A stretch of DNA of 64,000 nucleotides from Streptomyces tardus (GTDB taxonomy: Bacteria; Actinomycetota; Actinomycetes; Streptomycetales; Streptomycetaceae): assembly GCF_018101125.2 (NCBI RefSeq), contig NZ_JAELVF020000001.1:2184922-2248921 (forward strand), written 5' to 3'. Under the pieces are notes generated by a model. It had not been told where the DNA came from, ran no database searches, and was given only the letters and a program-made list of their open reading frames with translations. The translations under genes and the position numbers were made by a program. Positions 1-8,469 of the stretch are shown piece after piece (position 1 is the first letter of the stretch; each line of letters begins with the position of its first letter).

Positions 1-1022
1 GGTCGGCGGTGCGGGTCGGGAGCGGCGTACGAGTCGAGGGCCGTGTCGTTGCCGAGGGTCGCGGTGAAGACCAGCCGGCCCGCCTGGGTTCCGGTGACCG
101 TGGCGAACCCGGTCTCGGGGCGGTGGTCCGCGGTCAGTACGCAGGGGCTGTCGTACTCGGCGTACCGGGCGAAGGCGGCGTGCACGCGCAGTGCGTGGAA
201 GGAGCCGGGGTGGCTGGCGGCAGCGGCGGCCTGGCAGGCGGCCTCCAGCAGCACCATGCCCGGTACGTGGTCGACGGGGTGGTCGAACATCGTGGGGTGC
301 GAGGTGTCCGCGCGCACGTGCCAGACGTCGCGCCGGCCCGTCGGGGCGAGGACCACGTCCAGCGCCGAGCTGCGGCCGACGTACTCGGGGCAGACCGGTG
401 CGGGGAGGAGAGGGCCCTGTCCGGCCGCGCGGTGCTGGGCGCCGCGCAGCCGTCGGTAGACGGCGGGGGCGACGGCGGTGAAGGAGGCGCTGCCGGCGGC
501 GAAGGGCCGGCCGTCCCGCAAGAGGGTCACCTCGGTTCTGAAGCCGGCCACCCGTCTTCCCTTGTGTGTGAACTCGGTGCACGAGGCCTGGAGTTGGACG
601 TCTGTCGGGCTGCTGCCGACCCGGATGCCGTCGCGGCTGGTGCGGTAGGACAGCTCGCTCATCACGAAGGCGTGGCCGAACGGGATGCCGTACTCGGCGT
701 GGGCCAGAACAAAAACGGACTGTCGGATTGTTTCCGCGACAAGCGACGGCATGTGGTGGGAGCTCGAAGGAGGGGTGAAGAAGCTGTGGCAGCGCGGCCA
801 CTGTGCGGCCAGCTCGTAGGTGTCGTCTCCCCGGCTCTCCCAGTCGGTGACGAAGACCTCGCTGATCGCTGCCCGGTGGACGAGTTCCCGGGGTGCGGTG
901 GCGCTGAAACCGGGCGCTCGCACCGGAGTTGCCCCGCTTTCGGTGCGGTGCGGCGCGGTGGTCGGTGCGAGGGCTGCCGGCTGGGCGGGCACGGCGAACT
1001 GGGTGGGTGCGGTAAGGGTCAT
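1..1022 (-). CDS. AfsA/ScbA-family gamma-butyrolactone biosynthesis protein (3' end outside window)
   Basis: This is a homologue of AfsA/ScbA, which condenses a beta-ketoacyl chain with dihydroxyacetone phosphate to start gamma-butyrolactone or butenolide autoinducer synthesis. The start is ATG at 1022, giving MTLTAPTQFAVPAQP. About 340 codons are visible without a stop and the family is about 300-320 residues, so only a short C-terminus is missing. Two hotdog (AfsA-repeat) regions are seen. One contains ELVHRAAISEVFVTDW and the HSFF...HHMPSLVAETIRQ stretch. The second contains SHPTMFDHPVDHVPGMVLLE, the usual HPxFDHPxDHVPGM signature. It is transcribed away from the ScbR-like receptor gene, the standard afsA/arpA arrangement, and autoregulation through that receptor is expected. 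Identity is secure; the exact ligand is unknown. Confidence 0.88.
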   Translation of the reverse strand, partial: MTLTAPTQFAVPAQPAALAPTTAPHRTESGATPVRAPGFSATAPRELVHRAAISEVFVTDWESRGDDTYELAAQWPRCHSFFTPPSSSHHMPSLVAETIRQSVFVLAHAEYGIPFGHAFVMSELSYRTSRDGIRVGSSPTDVQLQASCTEFTHKGRRVAGFRTEVTLLRDGRPFAAGSASFTAVAPAVYRRLRGAQHRAAGQGPLLPAPVCPEYVGRSSALDVVLAPTGRRDVWHVRADTSHPTMFDHPVDHVPGMVLLEAACQAAAAASHPGSFHALRVHAAFARYAEYDSPCVLTADHRPETGFATVTGTQAGRLVFTATLGNDTALDSYAAPDPHRR

Positions 1023-1203
1023 GGCTCCTCCGAGGTGCGTCACGGTGATGCGCGGGCGGGGTTGCTGCCATGGAGCTGATCGGTACGTTAAAAACTGGAC
1101 GGTCTTTTTTCAATACCCTGGTGGATACTGGATGAGCGAAAAGCGGACTGCTGGGTAGGGAACGATCGGCAGCACGGCAAGTCGGAAGGACGGGAGTGTG
1201 CCG
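1023..1203. promoter_or_regulatory. Divergent afsA/receptor promoter region with candidate gamma-butyrolactone-receptor boxes
   Basis: This AT-rich spacer separates the divergent AfsA-like and TetR-receptor genes. Two stretches resemble autoregulatory elements bound by ScbR/ArpA proteins: AAAAACTGGACGGTCTTTTT (1090-1109) and AATACCCTGGTGGATACTGG (1112-1131). Both are only partly palindromic, so the assignment rests mainly on position. The receptor start is preceded by GGAAGGACGGGAG (1183-1195). Confidence 0.45.
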
Positions 1204-1881
1204 ATGGCACAGCAGGAGCGCGCGGTGCGCACCAGGGCAGCGATCGTGCGGGCAGCGGCGGAGGTCTTCGGCGACATCGGCTACGAGGTCGCCACGATCG
1301 CCGACATCCTCAAGCTGGCGGGAGTCACCAAGGGGGCGCTCTACTTCCACTTCGCGTCGAAACGGGAGCTGGCGCAGGCGGTGCTCGACGAGCAGGTGCA
1401 CGCCGTGCCGGAGCTTCCGCACGAGCCGATCCACCTCCAACTCCTCTTCGACCAGGGGATGTTGCTCGCCCATCTGCTCAAGTTCGATCCCTTGGTGCGG
1501 GGTTCGGTGCGGCTCACCATCGAGCGCGGCGGGCACGAGGGGCCGGACCGCAGAGGCCCGTACCTGCGCTGGGCCGAGGTCACCGGGGAGCAGCTCGAAC
1601 GGGCCCGGGAGAGCGGGGAGTTGCTGCCGCACGCGGACGTCGACCAGGTTGCCCAGCTCTTCGTCGGAGCGTTCGCCGGGGTGCAGGGAATGTCGCAGGC
1701 GCTGACGAACTACGACGATGTGGCCGAGCGTGCCGCGGTGCTGTACCAGAGCGTCCTGCCCGCCGTGGCGGTGCCTTCCGTGCTCGGCCGACTGGATCTG
1801 CGGCCCGATCGCGGCGAGCGGGTGATGGAGCGCGTCGTACGGGAGGGTCGCGCTCCGGACGCCCTGCGGAGCGCCTCGTGA
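1204..1881 (+). CDS. ScbR/ArpA-like gamma-butyrolactone receptor, TetR family
   Basis: This is a DNA-binding repressor that releases its targets when it binds the butyrolactone made by the AfsA-like enzyme. The ATG at 1204 (MAQQERAVRTRAAI) matches the usual N-terminus of ScbR-like proteins; an in-frame GTG at 1198 would add two residues. The helix-turn-helix region contains the family signature AGVTKGALYFHFASKRELA (about residues 40-58). The length of about 225 aa fits the family. Its divergent pairing with the afsA homologue makes it the probable top-level regulator of this cluster, most likely acting through the SARP gene at 36.8 kb. No direct evidence for that link is visible. Confidence 0.88.
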   Translation: MAQQERAVRTRAAIVRAAAEVFGDIGYEVATIADILKLAGVTKGALYFHFASKRELAQAVLDEQVHAVPELPHEPIHLQLLFDQGMLLAHLLKFDPLVRGSVRLTIERGGHEGPDRRGPYLRWAEVTGEQLERARESGELLPHADVDQVAQLFVGAFAGVQGMSQALTNYDDVAERAAVLYQSVLPAVAVPSVLGRLDLRPDRGERVMERVVREGRAPDALRSAS

Positions 1882-1897
1882 GCGCCCGGCCGACCTC

Positions 1898-2836
1898 ATG
1901 ACGGTGGTGATCACCGGGGCCACCGGGACAGTGGGTCGCGAGGTCGCGCGCCGGCTCGTTTCCGCGGGGAGGCCGGTCAGGCTGCTCGCCCGGCGGGCGG
2001 AGGGGCTGCGGCGGTTGCGCGGCGAACTGCTGCCCGCGGCCCGCGCCGGGGTCGAGGCGGTGCCAGTCGACCTGGGCGACCGGCAGGGGCTGGAGCGCGC
2101 ACTCCGCGGGGCACGCGCCGTACTGGTGGTGACCAGCGATCCGCTCAGTCCGGAGCACGACGCACTGCTGGTGGCGGCGGCGAACCGGGAGAGCACGGCG
2201 GCAGCGCGCCGCCGGGACGGTACGCGCGGCGGGGAGAGACCGGACGGTACGGGCGGAGCCGTGCACCTGGTGAAGCTCTCCGCGCTCGCGGTGACCGACC
2301 CGTACGCCGACGACCTCCTGACCCGCTGGCAGCGCGAGAACGAGGACCGTGTCCGGGAGTCGGGGCTGCCGTGGACGCTGCTGCGGCCGCGGGCCTTCAT
2401 GAGCAACACCCTGTCCTGGGCCCCCGGCATCCGGGACGAGCGCACCGTGCGGGCGTACGGGGGGCAGGCGCGCAACGCGTGCGTGGATCCGCGGGACATC
2501 GCCGAAGCCGCCGCGGCTGCGCTGGGCGACCCCGCGCACCACGGGCGGACCCACCACCTCACCGGCCCCGAAGCGCTGTCGGCGGCCGAACAGACCGAGC
2601 AGCTGGGCCGGTTGCTCGACACCGGGCTCACCCTCGTCGAGCTCAGCCGTGCCCAGGCCGAGGCCGCACTGCGTGCCCGCTGGCCGGAGCCGGTCGCGGT
2701 CGCGCTGCTCGCGAGCGCGGAGCGCCTGCGCGCCGGCAGCAAGGCCGGTACGGAGCCGGGAGTGGCGCGGGCGACCGGCCGCGTGCCCACGTCCTTCGCA
2801 CAGTGGGCCGCCGACCACCGCACCGCCTTCGCCTGA
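1898..2836 (+). CDS. NmrA-like / atypical SDR NAD(P)-binding protein
   Basis: This is a Rossmann-fold protein of the NmrA/atypical short-chain dehydrogenase type, 312 aa. The N-terminal dinucleotide motif TGATGTVGREVARRL is intact (about residues 6-20). A following Arg-rich stretch (RPVRLLARR) suggests NADP preference. It starts 16 bp after the receptor stop and is probably co-transcribed with it. Reductases near afsA genes often reduce the butenolide intermediate (ScbB/BprA-like role), but this protein belongs to a different branch, so that role is only an inference. A detoxifying or redox-sensing function is also possible. Confidence 0.7.
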   Translation: MTVVITGATGTVGREVARRLVSAGRPVRLLARRAEGLRRLRGELLPAARAGVEAVPVDLGDRQGLERALRGARAVLVVTSDPLSPEHDALLVAAANRESTAAARRRDGTRGGERPDGTGGAVHLVKLSALAVTDPYADDLLTRWQRENEDRVRESGLPWTLLRPRAFMSNTLSWAPGIRDERTVRAYGGQARNACVDPRDIAEAAAAALGDPAHHGRTHHLTGPEALSAAEQTEQLGRLLDTGLTLVELSRAQAEAALRARWPEPVAVALLASAERLRAGSKAGTEPGVARATGRVPTSFAQWAADHRTAFA

Positions 2837-2940
2837 GCCCCACGCCGGCGCGTACGGCGGCGCGCAGGCCCCAGACGATGCCTCGTCCCCAGCCGACGCG
2901 TACGCCCCCGTGGGCGCCCCCGCCCCCGCGGCGTGCGGAA

Positions 2941-2980
2941 ACGCCCGCGGGCAGCGCTGTCGGCTGCTGCCCGCGGGCGT
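2941..2980. terminator. 15-bp perfect hairpin between convergent genes
   Basis: The arms 2941-2955 and 2966-2980 are perfect reverse complements (ACGCCCGCGGGCAGC and its complement) with a 10-nt loop. The hairpin lies between the NmrA-like gene (+) and the TetR gene (-), so it can terminate both transcripts. Confidence 0.75.
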
Positions 2981-3007
2981 GGGAACGCCGGACGACCTCG
3001 GCCGGGG

Positions 3008-3727
3008 TCAGCCGCGTACGCCCACGTACCGGCCCATGGCCGCCGCCGCGTGGTCCACGAAGGCGGCCGGGTCCTCGCCGAAGGCGGCGATGTGCCCGAA
3101 CACCGAGAAGCCGGTCATGCCGAAGAGCTGCGTCCAGGCGACCAGCAGCCGCGCGACGACCGGCTCGGGCAGGCCCTGGGCCATGCCCTCGGCCAGCCCG
3201 CGCACCGCGTCGGCCACCGGTCCGGGCAGCTCCTCCTCCGTGCCGGTCTCCAACGCGCCCTGCTCGGCGGCGTGTTGGAGCGTGCCGATCAGGGCCATGG
3301 CGGTACGGGCGCCGGCGACCATGGTCTCGGGCGGCGCGTCGTAGCCGGGGATGTTGGTGCCGTAGATGAGCTCGTACTCCTGCGGGTGGTCCGTCGCCCA
3401 GTCCCGTACGGCGCGGCAGACCGCGACCCAGCGGGCCAGCGGTGCGGCGTCGCCGGCCGCGCTCTCGCGCACGGCCTGTTCGGCTCGCTCGCCCATGCCG
3501 CCGTAGGCATCGACGACCAGTGCGGTGAGCAGGGCGTCGCGGGAGGCGAAGTGCCGGGCGAAATCGGTCTCGGTCATGTCGAGCGCGGTGCGGACGGACT
3601 CCGGCGTGAGCACCAGCGCGCCGTTGCGGTGCAGCTGGCGGGTGCCCTCCGCCTTGATGGCTTCGACGGCCCCCGCGGCGTCGGTCGCGCCGGCGGTCCG
3701 GTCGTGGTGTGCGGCTTCAGTCGTCAT
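3008..3727 (-). CDS. TetR-family regulator with WHG-type C-terminal domain
   Basis: This is a transcriptional regulator of about 239 aa starting at ATG 3727 (MTTEAAHHDRTAG). The N-terminal HTH is recognisable as LTPESVRTALDMTETDFARHFASRDALLTALV. The C-terminal half (YELIYGTNIPGYDAPPE, then LLVAWTQLFGMTGFSVFGH) matches the WHG-type ligand-binding domain of many actinobacterial TetR proteins. An upstream in-frame ATG would extend it through the 3739-3780 inverted repeat and is less likely. It lies directly downstream of the MFS gene in the same direction and probably controls the transporter/desaturase pair. Its ligand is unknown. Confidence 0.8.
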   Translation of the reverse strand: MTTEAAHHDRTAGATDAAGAVEAIKAEGTRQLHRNGALVLTPESVRTALDMTETDFARHFASRDALLTALVVDAYGGMGERAEQAVRESAAGDAAPLARWVAVCRAVRDWATDHPQEYELIYGTNIPGYDAPPETMVAGARTAMALIGTLQHAAEQGALETGTEEELPGPVADAVRGLAEGMAQGLPEPVVARLLVAWTQLFGMTGFSVFGHIAAFGEDPAAFVDHAAAAMGRYVGVRG

Positions 3728-3738
3728 ACGGCCAACAT

Positions 3739-3780
3739 GAAGTCTCCGTACGGCGTCCGCCACCGCCGTACGGAGACTTC
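3739..3780. repeat. 17-bp perfect inverted repeat upstream of the TetR gene
   Basis: The arms 3739-3755 and 3764-3780 (GAAGTCTCCGTACGGCG and its complement) pair perfectly around an 8-nt loop. The repeat ends 12 bp before the TetR start and begins 22 bp after the MFS stop. It can be a terminator or attenuator for the MFS transcript, an autoregulatory operator for the TetR protein, or both. Confidence 0.7.
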
Positions 3781-3801
3781 GTTACCTTCGCGGGGGTCCG
3801 C

Positions 3802-5265
3802 TCAGCTCCAGTCGGCCGACACCCCCGTCGTACGCTCGCCCAGCACCAGTACGGTCGCCGCGACGACCACCATCACCACCGCGACGGTGCCGAAGAGCCA
3901 CACCGGCCCCGCCGAGTCCAGCACCGGCAGCAGGGCGAACGGGATGGCCGCGGCGCTCAGCTTGGACAGCGAGTACGCGGTGCCCGCCGCGGTGGCGCGG
4001 ATGCTGGTCGGGTACTGCTCGGCCAGATACACGTGCGAGACGGTGGAGAAGACGTTGCTCAGCAGCGTGAAGGTGAAACCGAACGCGACGATCCAGGCAC
4101 CCGTGTCGGCGAAGGCGAAGCCCAGCCCGCAGGCGGCCATGGCGACGGCGGAGAGCGCCACCAGGAGCTTGCGCTCGATCCGGTCCATGATCGGCACCGA
4201 GAGCAGCGAGCCCACCGGATAGCCGACGAAGGACAGCGCCGCGAAGCTGATGCCCTCCAGGATTCCGTACCCCTTGGCCGCCAGGACCAGCGGGGCGAGG
4301 GTGCCGAAGCCGTAGTAGCCGACGACGGACAGCCCGCACAGCACCCACAGCATCGTGGTGCGCCGCCGGTAGCGGCGGCCGAACAGGTCCCGCAGCCGGG
4401 TGTTGGGCTTCGTCGTGGGCGCCGCCGCCGGCTCGGGCTCGGGCAGCCGGTTGCCGTTCGCGACGGCCTCCGACTCCATCGTGGTGACCAGGCGGTCGGC
4501 CTCCTCGCGACGGCCGACCGAGGCCAGCCAGCGCGGTGACTCGATCATGCCGCGGCGCAGCACCCACACCACGAAGGCGCCGAGCGCGCCGAGCACGAAC
4601 AGCCAGCGCCAGCCGTCGATCCCCAGCGGGGCGAGCGGCACCAGCCACAGCGCCGCGAAGCCGACCGCCGGCACGCCGCAGAAGCACAGCGTGTACGCCC
4701 AGGCGATGAACCTGCCGCGCTTCCTCGCCGGCAGGGTCTCCGACAAGTAGCAGTCGGAGAGGGCCTGTTCGGCGCCGATGCCCATGCCCGCGATGAAACG
4801 GGTGACGATCAGCCAGGCCGCGTTCGGCGAGAACGCCCCGGCCAGGGTGAAGAACGAGTACAGCCCGAGGTTGATCATGAAGGCGCGGCGCCGGCCCAGC
4901 TTGTCGCCGACCCTGCCGAGCAGCAGCGAGCCGAAGAACTGGCCGAGGAACGCGGAGGCGAGCGCCAGCTTCAGCGCCGTGCTGTCCATCGCGAACTCGG
5001 TCTGCATGACCTGTGCGATCGTCCCCGACAGATGGTTGTCGAAGCTGTCGAAGAACAGGCCGATGCCGATGACCAGCGTCAGCTTCCGGTGCGTGGGGGT
5101 GATCGGCAGCCGGTCCATACGGGCGCCGATCGCCTCGGGCGAGCTGCCGCCCGGGGCGGCGGGGGAGGCGGTTTCGACAGGCGAGGACGGCCCGCCCGTA
5201 CCGGCCTCCAGTGTGGTGACGGGCGTCGGCCCCGGGGCGACGTCCGTTCGGTGCTCTGCGGACAT
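3802..5265 (-). CDS. MFS transporter, 12-TM sugar/acid-porter type
   Basis: This 487-aa major facilitator protein has a soluble N-terminus of about 55 residues followed by 12 predicted membrane segments. The loop 2-3 signature GRVGDKLGRRRAF and the RFIAGMGIGAEQAL stretch place it with sugar-porter/metabolite:H+ symporter-like MFS proteins rather than drug exporters. Its start overlaps the desaturase stop (TGATG), so the two are translationally coupled. The SARP-type operator upstream of the desaturase ties it to the cluster. The substrate may be a precursor or the product. Confidence 0.8.
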   Translation of the reverse strand: MSAEHRTDVAPGPTPVTTLEAGTGGPSSPVETASPAAPGGSSPEAIGARMDRLPITPTHRKLTLVIGIGLFFDSFDNHLSGTIAQVMQTEFAMDSTALKLALASAFLGQFFGSLLLGRVGDKLGRRRAFMINLGLYSFFTLAGAFSPNAAWLIVTRFIAGMGIGAEQALSDCYLSETLPARKRGRFIAWAYTLCFCGVPAVGFAALWLVPLAPLGIDGWRWLFVLGALGAFVVWVLRRGMIESPRWLASVGRREEADRLVTTMESEAVANGNRLPEPEPAAAPTTKPNTRLRDLFGRRYRRRTTMLWVLCGLSVVGYYGFGTLAPLVLAAKGYGILEGISFAALSFVGYPVGSLLSVPIMDRIERKLLVALSAVAMAACGLGFAFADTGAWIVAFGFTFTLLSNVFSTVSHVYLAEQYPTSIRATAAGTAYSLSKLSAAAIPFALLPVLDSAGPVWLFGTVAVVMVVVAATVLVLGERTTGVSADWS

Positions 5266-6332
5266 CAGCTCACTTGCCCCTGCCGGACGGGTGCGGAGAC
5301 CTTGTGCAGGAACGAGGCCACCTCACGGTAGGAACGGAAGAAGCCCACCTCGCGATAGGGGATGCCGCGCTCGGCGCAGTACTCCATCGTCAACTCCCGT
5401 GCCCTGCGCAGGCTCTTCTGCGGCATCGCGGGGAACAGGTGGTGTTCGATCTGGTAGTTGAGGCCGCCGTAGAGGAAGTCCATCAGCAGCGAGGGGCGGA
5501 TGTTGCGCGAGGTGAGGACCTGGCGCTCCAGCCAGCCGAGGCTCTCCTCCTCGCCGTCGCGCAGCTCCATGCCCTTGTGGTTCGGCGCGAAGATCATGCC
5601 GAAGTACACGCCCTGGCAGGCCTGTTGGACGACGACGAAGGCGATCGCCTGGAGCGGGGTGAGTATCCAGAACACCAGGCCGAGGTAGAGCGTCGCGCGG
5701 GCGGCGATGAGCGCGGCCTCCAGTACGGGCTGCTTCACCTCGCGGCGGGCGATGGCGCGGTAGGCCGTCATCTGCATCTTGAACAGCTCGCACACCAGGA
5801 GCACGAAGAACAGCGTGCTCTGGTAGCGCACGATGAAGCGCTGACGGCGGGTGCGGGTGGCGTACTGCTTGGTGTCGAAGATCGCCGTCCGTCGGCCGAT
5901 GTCCGGATCGAGCTCGAGGTGGTTGGGGTGGGAGTGGTGGCGGTTGTGGTGGTTGACCCACCAGCCGTAGCTGATGCCGTTGACGAAGTTGGCGTGCGCG
6001 TAGCCGACGATGTTCGCGAGAGTCTTGCTGCGGACCATCGACTTGTGGCCCGCGTCGTGCCACATGAAGCTCGACTGGCCGCCGCAGAAGCCCATCCACG
6101 CGGCGACGAGCAGGGTCCACCAGCTGGCGCCCAGGGCGAAGAAGGCGGCCAGGCCGGCCAGCAGGAGCGTGGTGTTGAGCGCCAACTTGAAGGCGTAGTA
6201 ACGGGGTTGCAGGTCAAGGAGACCCTCCGCCTTGACCCGTCGCAGCAGCTCGGCGAACGAGGCGGACTGGCCCGACTTCGCGTCGGCCGTGCTCCCTGCT
6301 GGGGTGTTTGTGGTGTGCTGCGCTGACTGCAT
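5265..6332 (-). CDS. Membrane fatty acid desaturase (front-end/acyl-lipid type)
   Basis: This integral-membrane diiron desaturase has 355 aa. All three His boxes are present: HDAGH (near residue 92), HHNRHH (about 128-133) and the QIEHH form typical of front-end desaturases (about 294-298). There is no fused cytochrome b5 domain, as in other actinobacterial acyl-lipid desaturases. Hydrophobic segments flank the first box and the ARATLYLGLVFWILTPLQAI region. The gene begins the two-gene transcript with the MFS gene and has a SARP-type operator upstream. It may add the cis double bond often seen in the alkyl chain of lipid azoxy compounds, but a housekeeping role in lipid desaturation cannot be excluded. 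Confidence 0.85.
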   Translation of the reverse strand: MQSAQHTTNTPAGSTADAKSGQSASFAELLRRVKAEGLLDLQPRYYAFKLALNTTLLLAGLAAFFALGASWWTLLVAAWMGFCGGQSSFMWHDAGHKSMVRSKTLANIVGYAHANFVNGISYGWWVNHHNRHHSHPNHLELDPDIGRRTAIFDTKQYATRTRRQRFIVRYQSTLFFVLLVCELFKMQMTAYRAIARREVKQPVLEAALIAARATLYLGLVFWILTPLQAIAFVVVQQACQGVYFGMIFAPNHKGMELRDGEEESLGWLERQVLTSRNIRPSLLMDFLYGGLNYQIEHHLFPAMPQKSLRRARELTMEYCAERGIPYREVGFFRSYREVASFLHKVSAPVRQGQVS

Positions 6333-6392
6333 ACAGGTGATCTCCTTGAGTCACCGCGCCCGGTGGGCGGCGGAGCGATGGGAGGCCTCGAC

Positions 6393-6435
6393 ACGCTCCG
6401 CTCGGGGCCTGATACGCCGCTGACTCGCTTCTGAC
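6393..6435 (-). promoter_or_regulatory. SARP-type operator and promoter for desaturase-MFS
   Basis: Read on the minus strand there are three 11-bp-spaced repeats: GTCAG (6435-6431), GTCAG (6424-6420) and ATCAG (6413-6409). After the last heptamer and 8 bp comes GAGCGT (6398-6393), an xAxxxT -10-like element. This is the direct-repeat layout bound by SARP activators. Confidence 0.7.
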
Positions 6436-6541
6436 GGGCGCCGGGGGCGTACGCCGGGAAGACGGGCGCCGGGCGGCACGCGGGCGTACGGGGCGTACGA
6501 GGCGTACGAGGCGCCGGGCACGGGGCGGTGGCCGGCTGCGT

Positions 6542-6573
6542 GTCAACGCCGTGTCAGCGGACCCGGGCACGGT
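6542..6573 (+). promoter_or_regulatory. SARP-type operator and promoter for the exporter gene
   Basis: Two heptamers, GTCAACG (6542) and GTCAGCG (6553), are 11 bp apart. CACGGT follows after 8 bp (6568-6573) and is the same -10-like hexamer as at the aldehyde dehydrogenase promoter. A third repeat at 6531 is not convincing. Confidence 0.55.
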
Positions 6574-6621
6574 GCGGAGGGAACGAATGTCCCTACCACG
6601 CCGCGATTTGGAGCGCTCCTG

Positions 6622-8175
6622 ATGACCACCGAGGCAGCGAAAGACCGGAACACCGCACCACCCCCCGGCGCTGGGGCTACCTGGGGAACCCTGTTCGTGG
6701 TGCTGGTGGGCGCCTTCATCACCGTCCTCGACTACTTCATCGTCAACGTGGCGGTCCCCTCCGTACAGAGCGATCTGGGCGCCACCGCCTCCCAGTCCCA
6801 GCTGGTGATCGTCGGCTACGGCGTGGCCTTCACGGCGGGGATGATCACCGGTGGTCGGCTCGGCGACCTGTACGGGCGCCGCCGGATGTACTCGCTCGGG
6901 CTCGCCCTGTTCACCCTGGCTTCCCTGGCGTGCGGCCTCGCACCCGACCCGGAGACGCTGATCGCGGCCCGGATCGCCCAGGGCATCGCCGCGGCGCTGC
7001 TGGTGCCGCAGGTGCTGGGCATCCTCAGCTCGACGTACGAGGGGGAGCGGCGCGGCAAGGCGTTCAACGCGTACGGTCTCGCGGTCGGCATGGCCGGTGT
7101 CTTCGGCCAGCTCGTCGGCGGACTGCTCATCAGCAGCGACATCGCGGGGCTCGGCTGGCGGACGATCTTCCTGATCAACCTGCCGGTCTGCCTGGTCGCG
7201 CTGGTCTGCACCCGCAAGTACGTGCCGGAGTCCCGCGGCGACAGCACGGCGCGGCTGGACGTGCTGGGCGCGATCCTGGTGACCGTGGCGCTGGTGGCGG
7301 TCGTGCTGCCGCTGGTGCACGGGCACGAGCACAACTGGCCGGCCTGGGGCTGGGTGGTGCTGGCGGCGTCGGTGCCGCTGCTGCTGCTGTTCGTCGCGCA
7401 CCAGCGCAGGCTCAGCTCCACGGGGCGCTCGCCGCTGATCGAGCTCGCCCTGTTCAGGGAGCGCAGCTTCTCGGTCGGGCTGCTGGCGATGGTCACCTAC
7501 TTCATGGCGATGGGCTCGTTCTTCTTCCTGCTGGCGTACTTCCTCCAACAGGGCAGGGGCTACTCGCCGTTGGAGTCGGGCCTGATCTTCTTCCCGCTGG
7601 GCGTCGGCTACTTCGGGGCCACGATGCTCTCCGGCCGGCTGAGCCCGCGGGCGAACGGCCTGGGCCCGGCGACGCTGGGCGTCGGATACGCGCTGCTCGG
7701 CACGATGGTCCTGCTCCTCGGCGAGGGCACCTCCGTGGTGTGGACCGTGCCCGCGCTCATCGTCGCCGGCCTCGGGATGGGCATGACCACGGGGCCGCTC
7801 ACCGGAGCGGTGCTCGCCGGGGTCTCCGAGCGGCACGCGGCCTCGGCGTCGGGTGCGGTCAACACCATGCAGGAGGGCGGCGCGGCGCTCGGCGTGGCGA
7901 TCGCCGGCACGGTGTTCTTCCCGGTGCTCACCCGCAGCGACTCCTTCGACCAGGCCTTCGTGCTCGGTCTCGCCCCGCTGGTCGTCTTCTGCGCGGCGGC
8001 TGCGGCGCTGTGGCGCGGGATGCACCCCGCCTCCGCCGAGGGCGGTGCGGCCGGCGAGCCGCCGTCCGGTGCCGAGGGCGGCCCGGAAGCCGGCGGCACG
8101 GGCGCGGACGGCCCCGGTACGGGCGCCGAGGGCGGCGAGAACGACCGGCCGGCGGCCCGGGAGACGGTCGGGTAG
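6622..8175 (+). CDS. MFS exporter, DHA2 (14-TM) drug-efflux type
   Basis: This 517-aa proton-driven exporter is of the EmrB/QacA type. It shows motif A (GGRLGDLYGRRRMY), the RIAQGIAAALLVPQVLG motif C region and about 14 hydrophobic segments. A Gly/Ala-rich charged tail (about 460-517) is likely cytosolic. The ATG at 6622 follows GGAGCGCTCCTG. It is divergent from the desaturase and carries its own SARP-type box. The most likely job is export of the cluster product and self-resistance. Confidence 0.85.
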   Translation: MTTEAAKDRNTAPPPGAGATWGTLFVVLVGAFITVLDYFIVNVAVPSVQSDLGATASQSQLVIVGYGVAFTAGMITGGRLGDLYGRRRMYSLGLALFTLASLACGLAPDPETLIAARIAQGIAAALLVPQVLGILSSTYEGERRGKAFNAYGLAVGMAGVFGQLVGGLLISSDIAGLGWRTIFLINLPVCLVALVCTRKYVPESRGDSTARLDVLGAILVTVALVAVVLPLVHGHEHNWPAWGWVVLAASVPLLLLFVAHQRRLSSTGRSPLIELALFRERSFSVGLLAMVTYFMAMGSFFFLLAYFLQQGRGYSPLESGLIFFPLGVGYFGATMLSGRLSPRANGLGPATLGVGYALLGTMVLLLGEGTSVVWTVPALIVAGLGMGMTTGPLTGAVLAGVSERHAASASGAVNTMQEGGAALGVAIAGTVFFPVLTRSDSFDQAFVLGLAPLVVFCAAAAALWRGMHPASAEGGAAGEPPSGAEGGPEAGGTGADGPGTGAEGGENDRPAARETVG

Positions 8176-8204
8176 CCGCAACGGCGCGGTCCGACAGGGA
8201 CGTT

Positions 8205-8251
8205 CGACGGCGGGCGTCGCGGTGCACCGAGCACCGCGGCGCCCGCCGTCG
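8205..8251 (+). terminator. 21-bp hairpin after the exporter gene
   Basis: The arms 8205-8225 and 8231-8251 pair along 21 bp with one G-T wobble and a 5-nt loop (ACCGA). The hairpin starts 30 bp after the exporter stop. Apart from this hairpin and the SARP box at 8427, the 8176-8602 spacer shows only GC-rich low-complexity sequence and no credible gene. Confidence 0.8.
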
Positions 8252-8426
8252 TGCTCTCCGGCGCGCAGCCGTACGGGCGCGCCCGGCGGCGGCCCCGACA
8301 CCTGCGCGCGGGCGCGGAAGCGGGCACGTATGCCCGGCGCCGGCCCCGACACGTACGCCCCGTCGCGGGACCGGCGGCCGTCCGCCCGGTGTCCGCGGGG
8401 CGGCGTCGGGGCGGCGGCGTGGCGCG

Positions 8427-8469
8427 ATCAGCACCGCATCAGGGGCATGTCAGGTCCCGCTGTTTGCCT
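8427..8469 (+). promoter_or_regulatory. SARP-type operator for the ACP-PKS operon
   Basis: Three repeats with exact 11-bp spacing are present: ATCAG (8427), ATCAG (8438) and GTCAG (8449). TTGCCT (8464-8469) follows 8 bp after the last heptamer at the -10 position. The box lies 134 bp upstream of the first ACP gene. Confidence 0.65.

Noticed and set aside
9..1079. Long plus-strand frame at the left edge
   Set aside because: It is the antisense shadow of the AfsA-like gene, which has clear family motifs on the minus strand.
3802..8175. Mobile element or phage genes between the regulators and the PKS
   Set aside because: No transposase, integrase or terminal repeats were seen here or elsewhere in the window.
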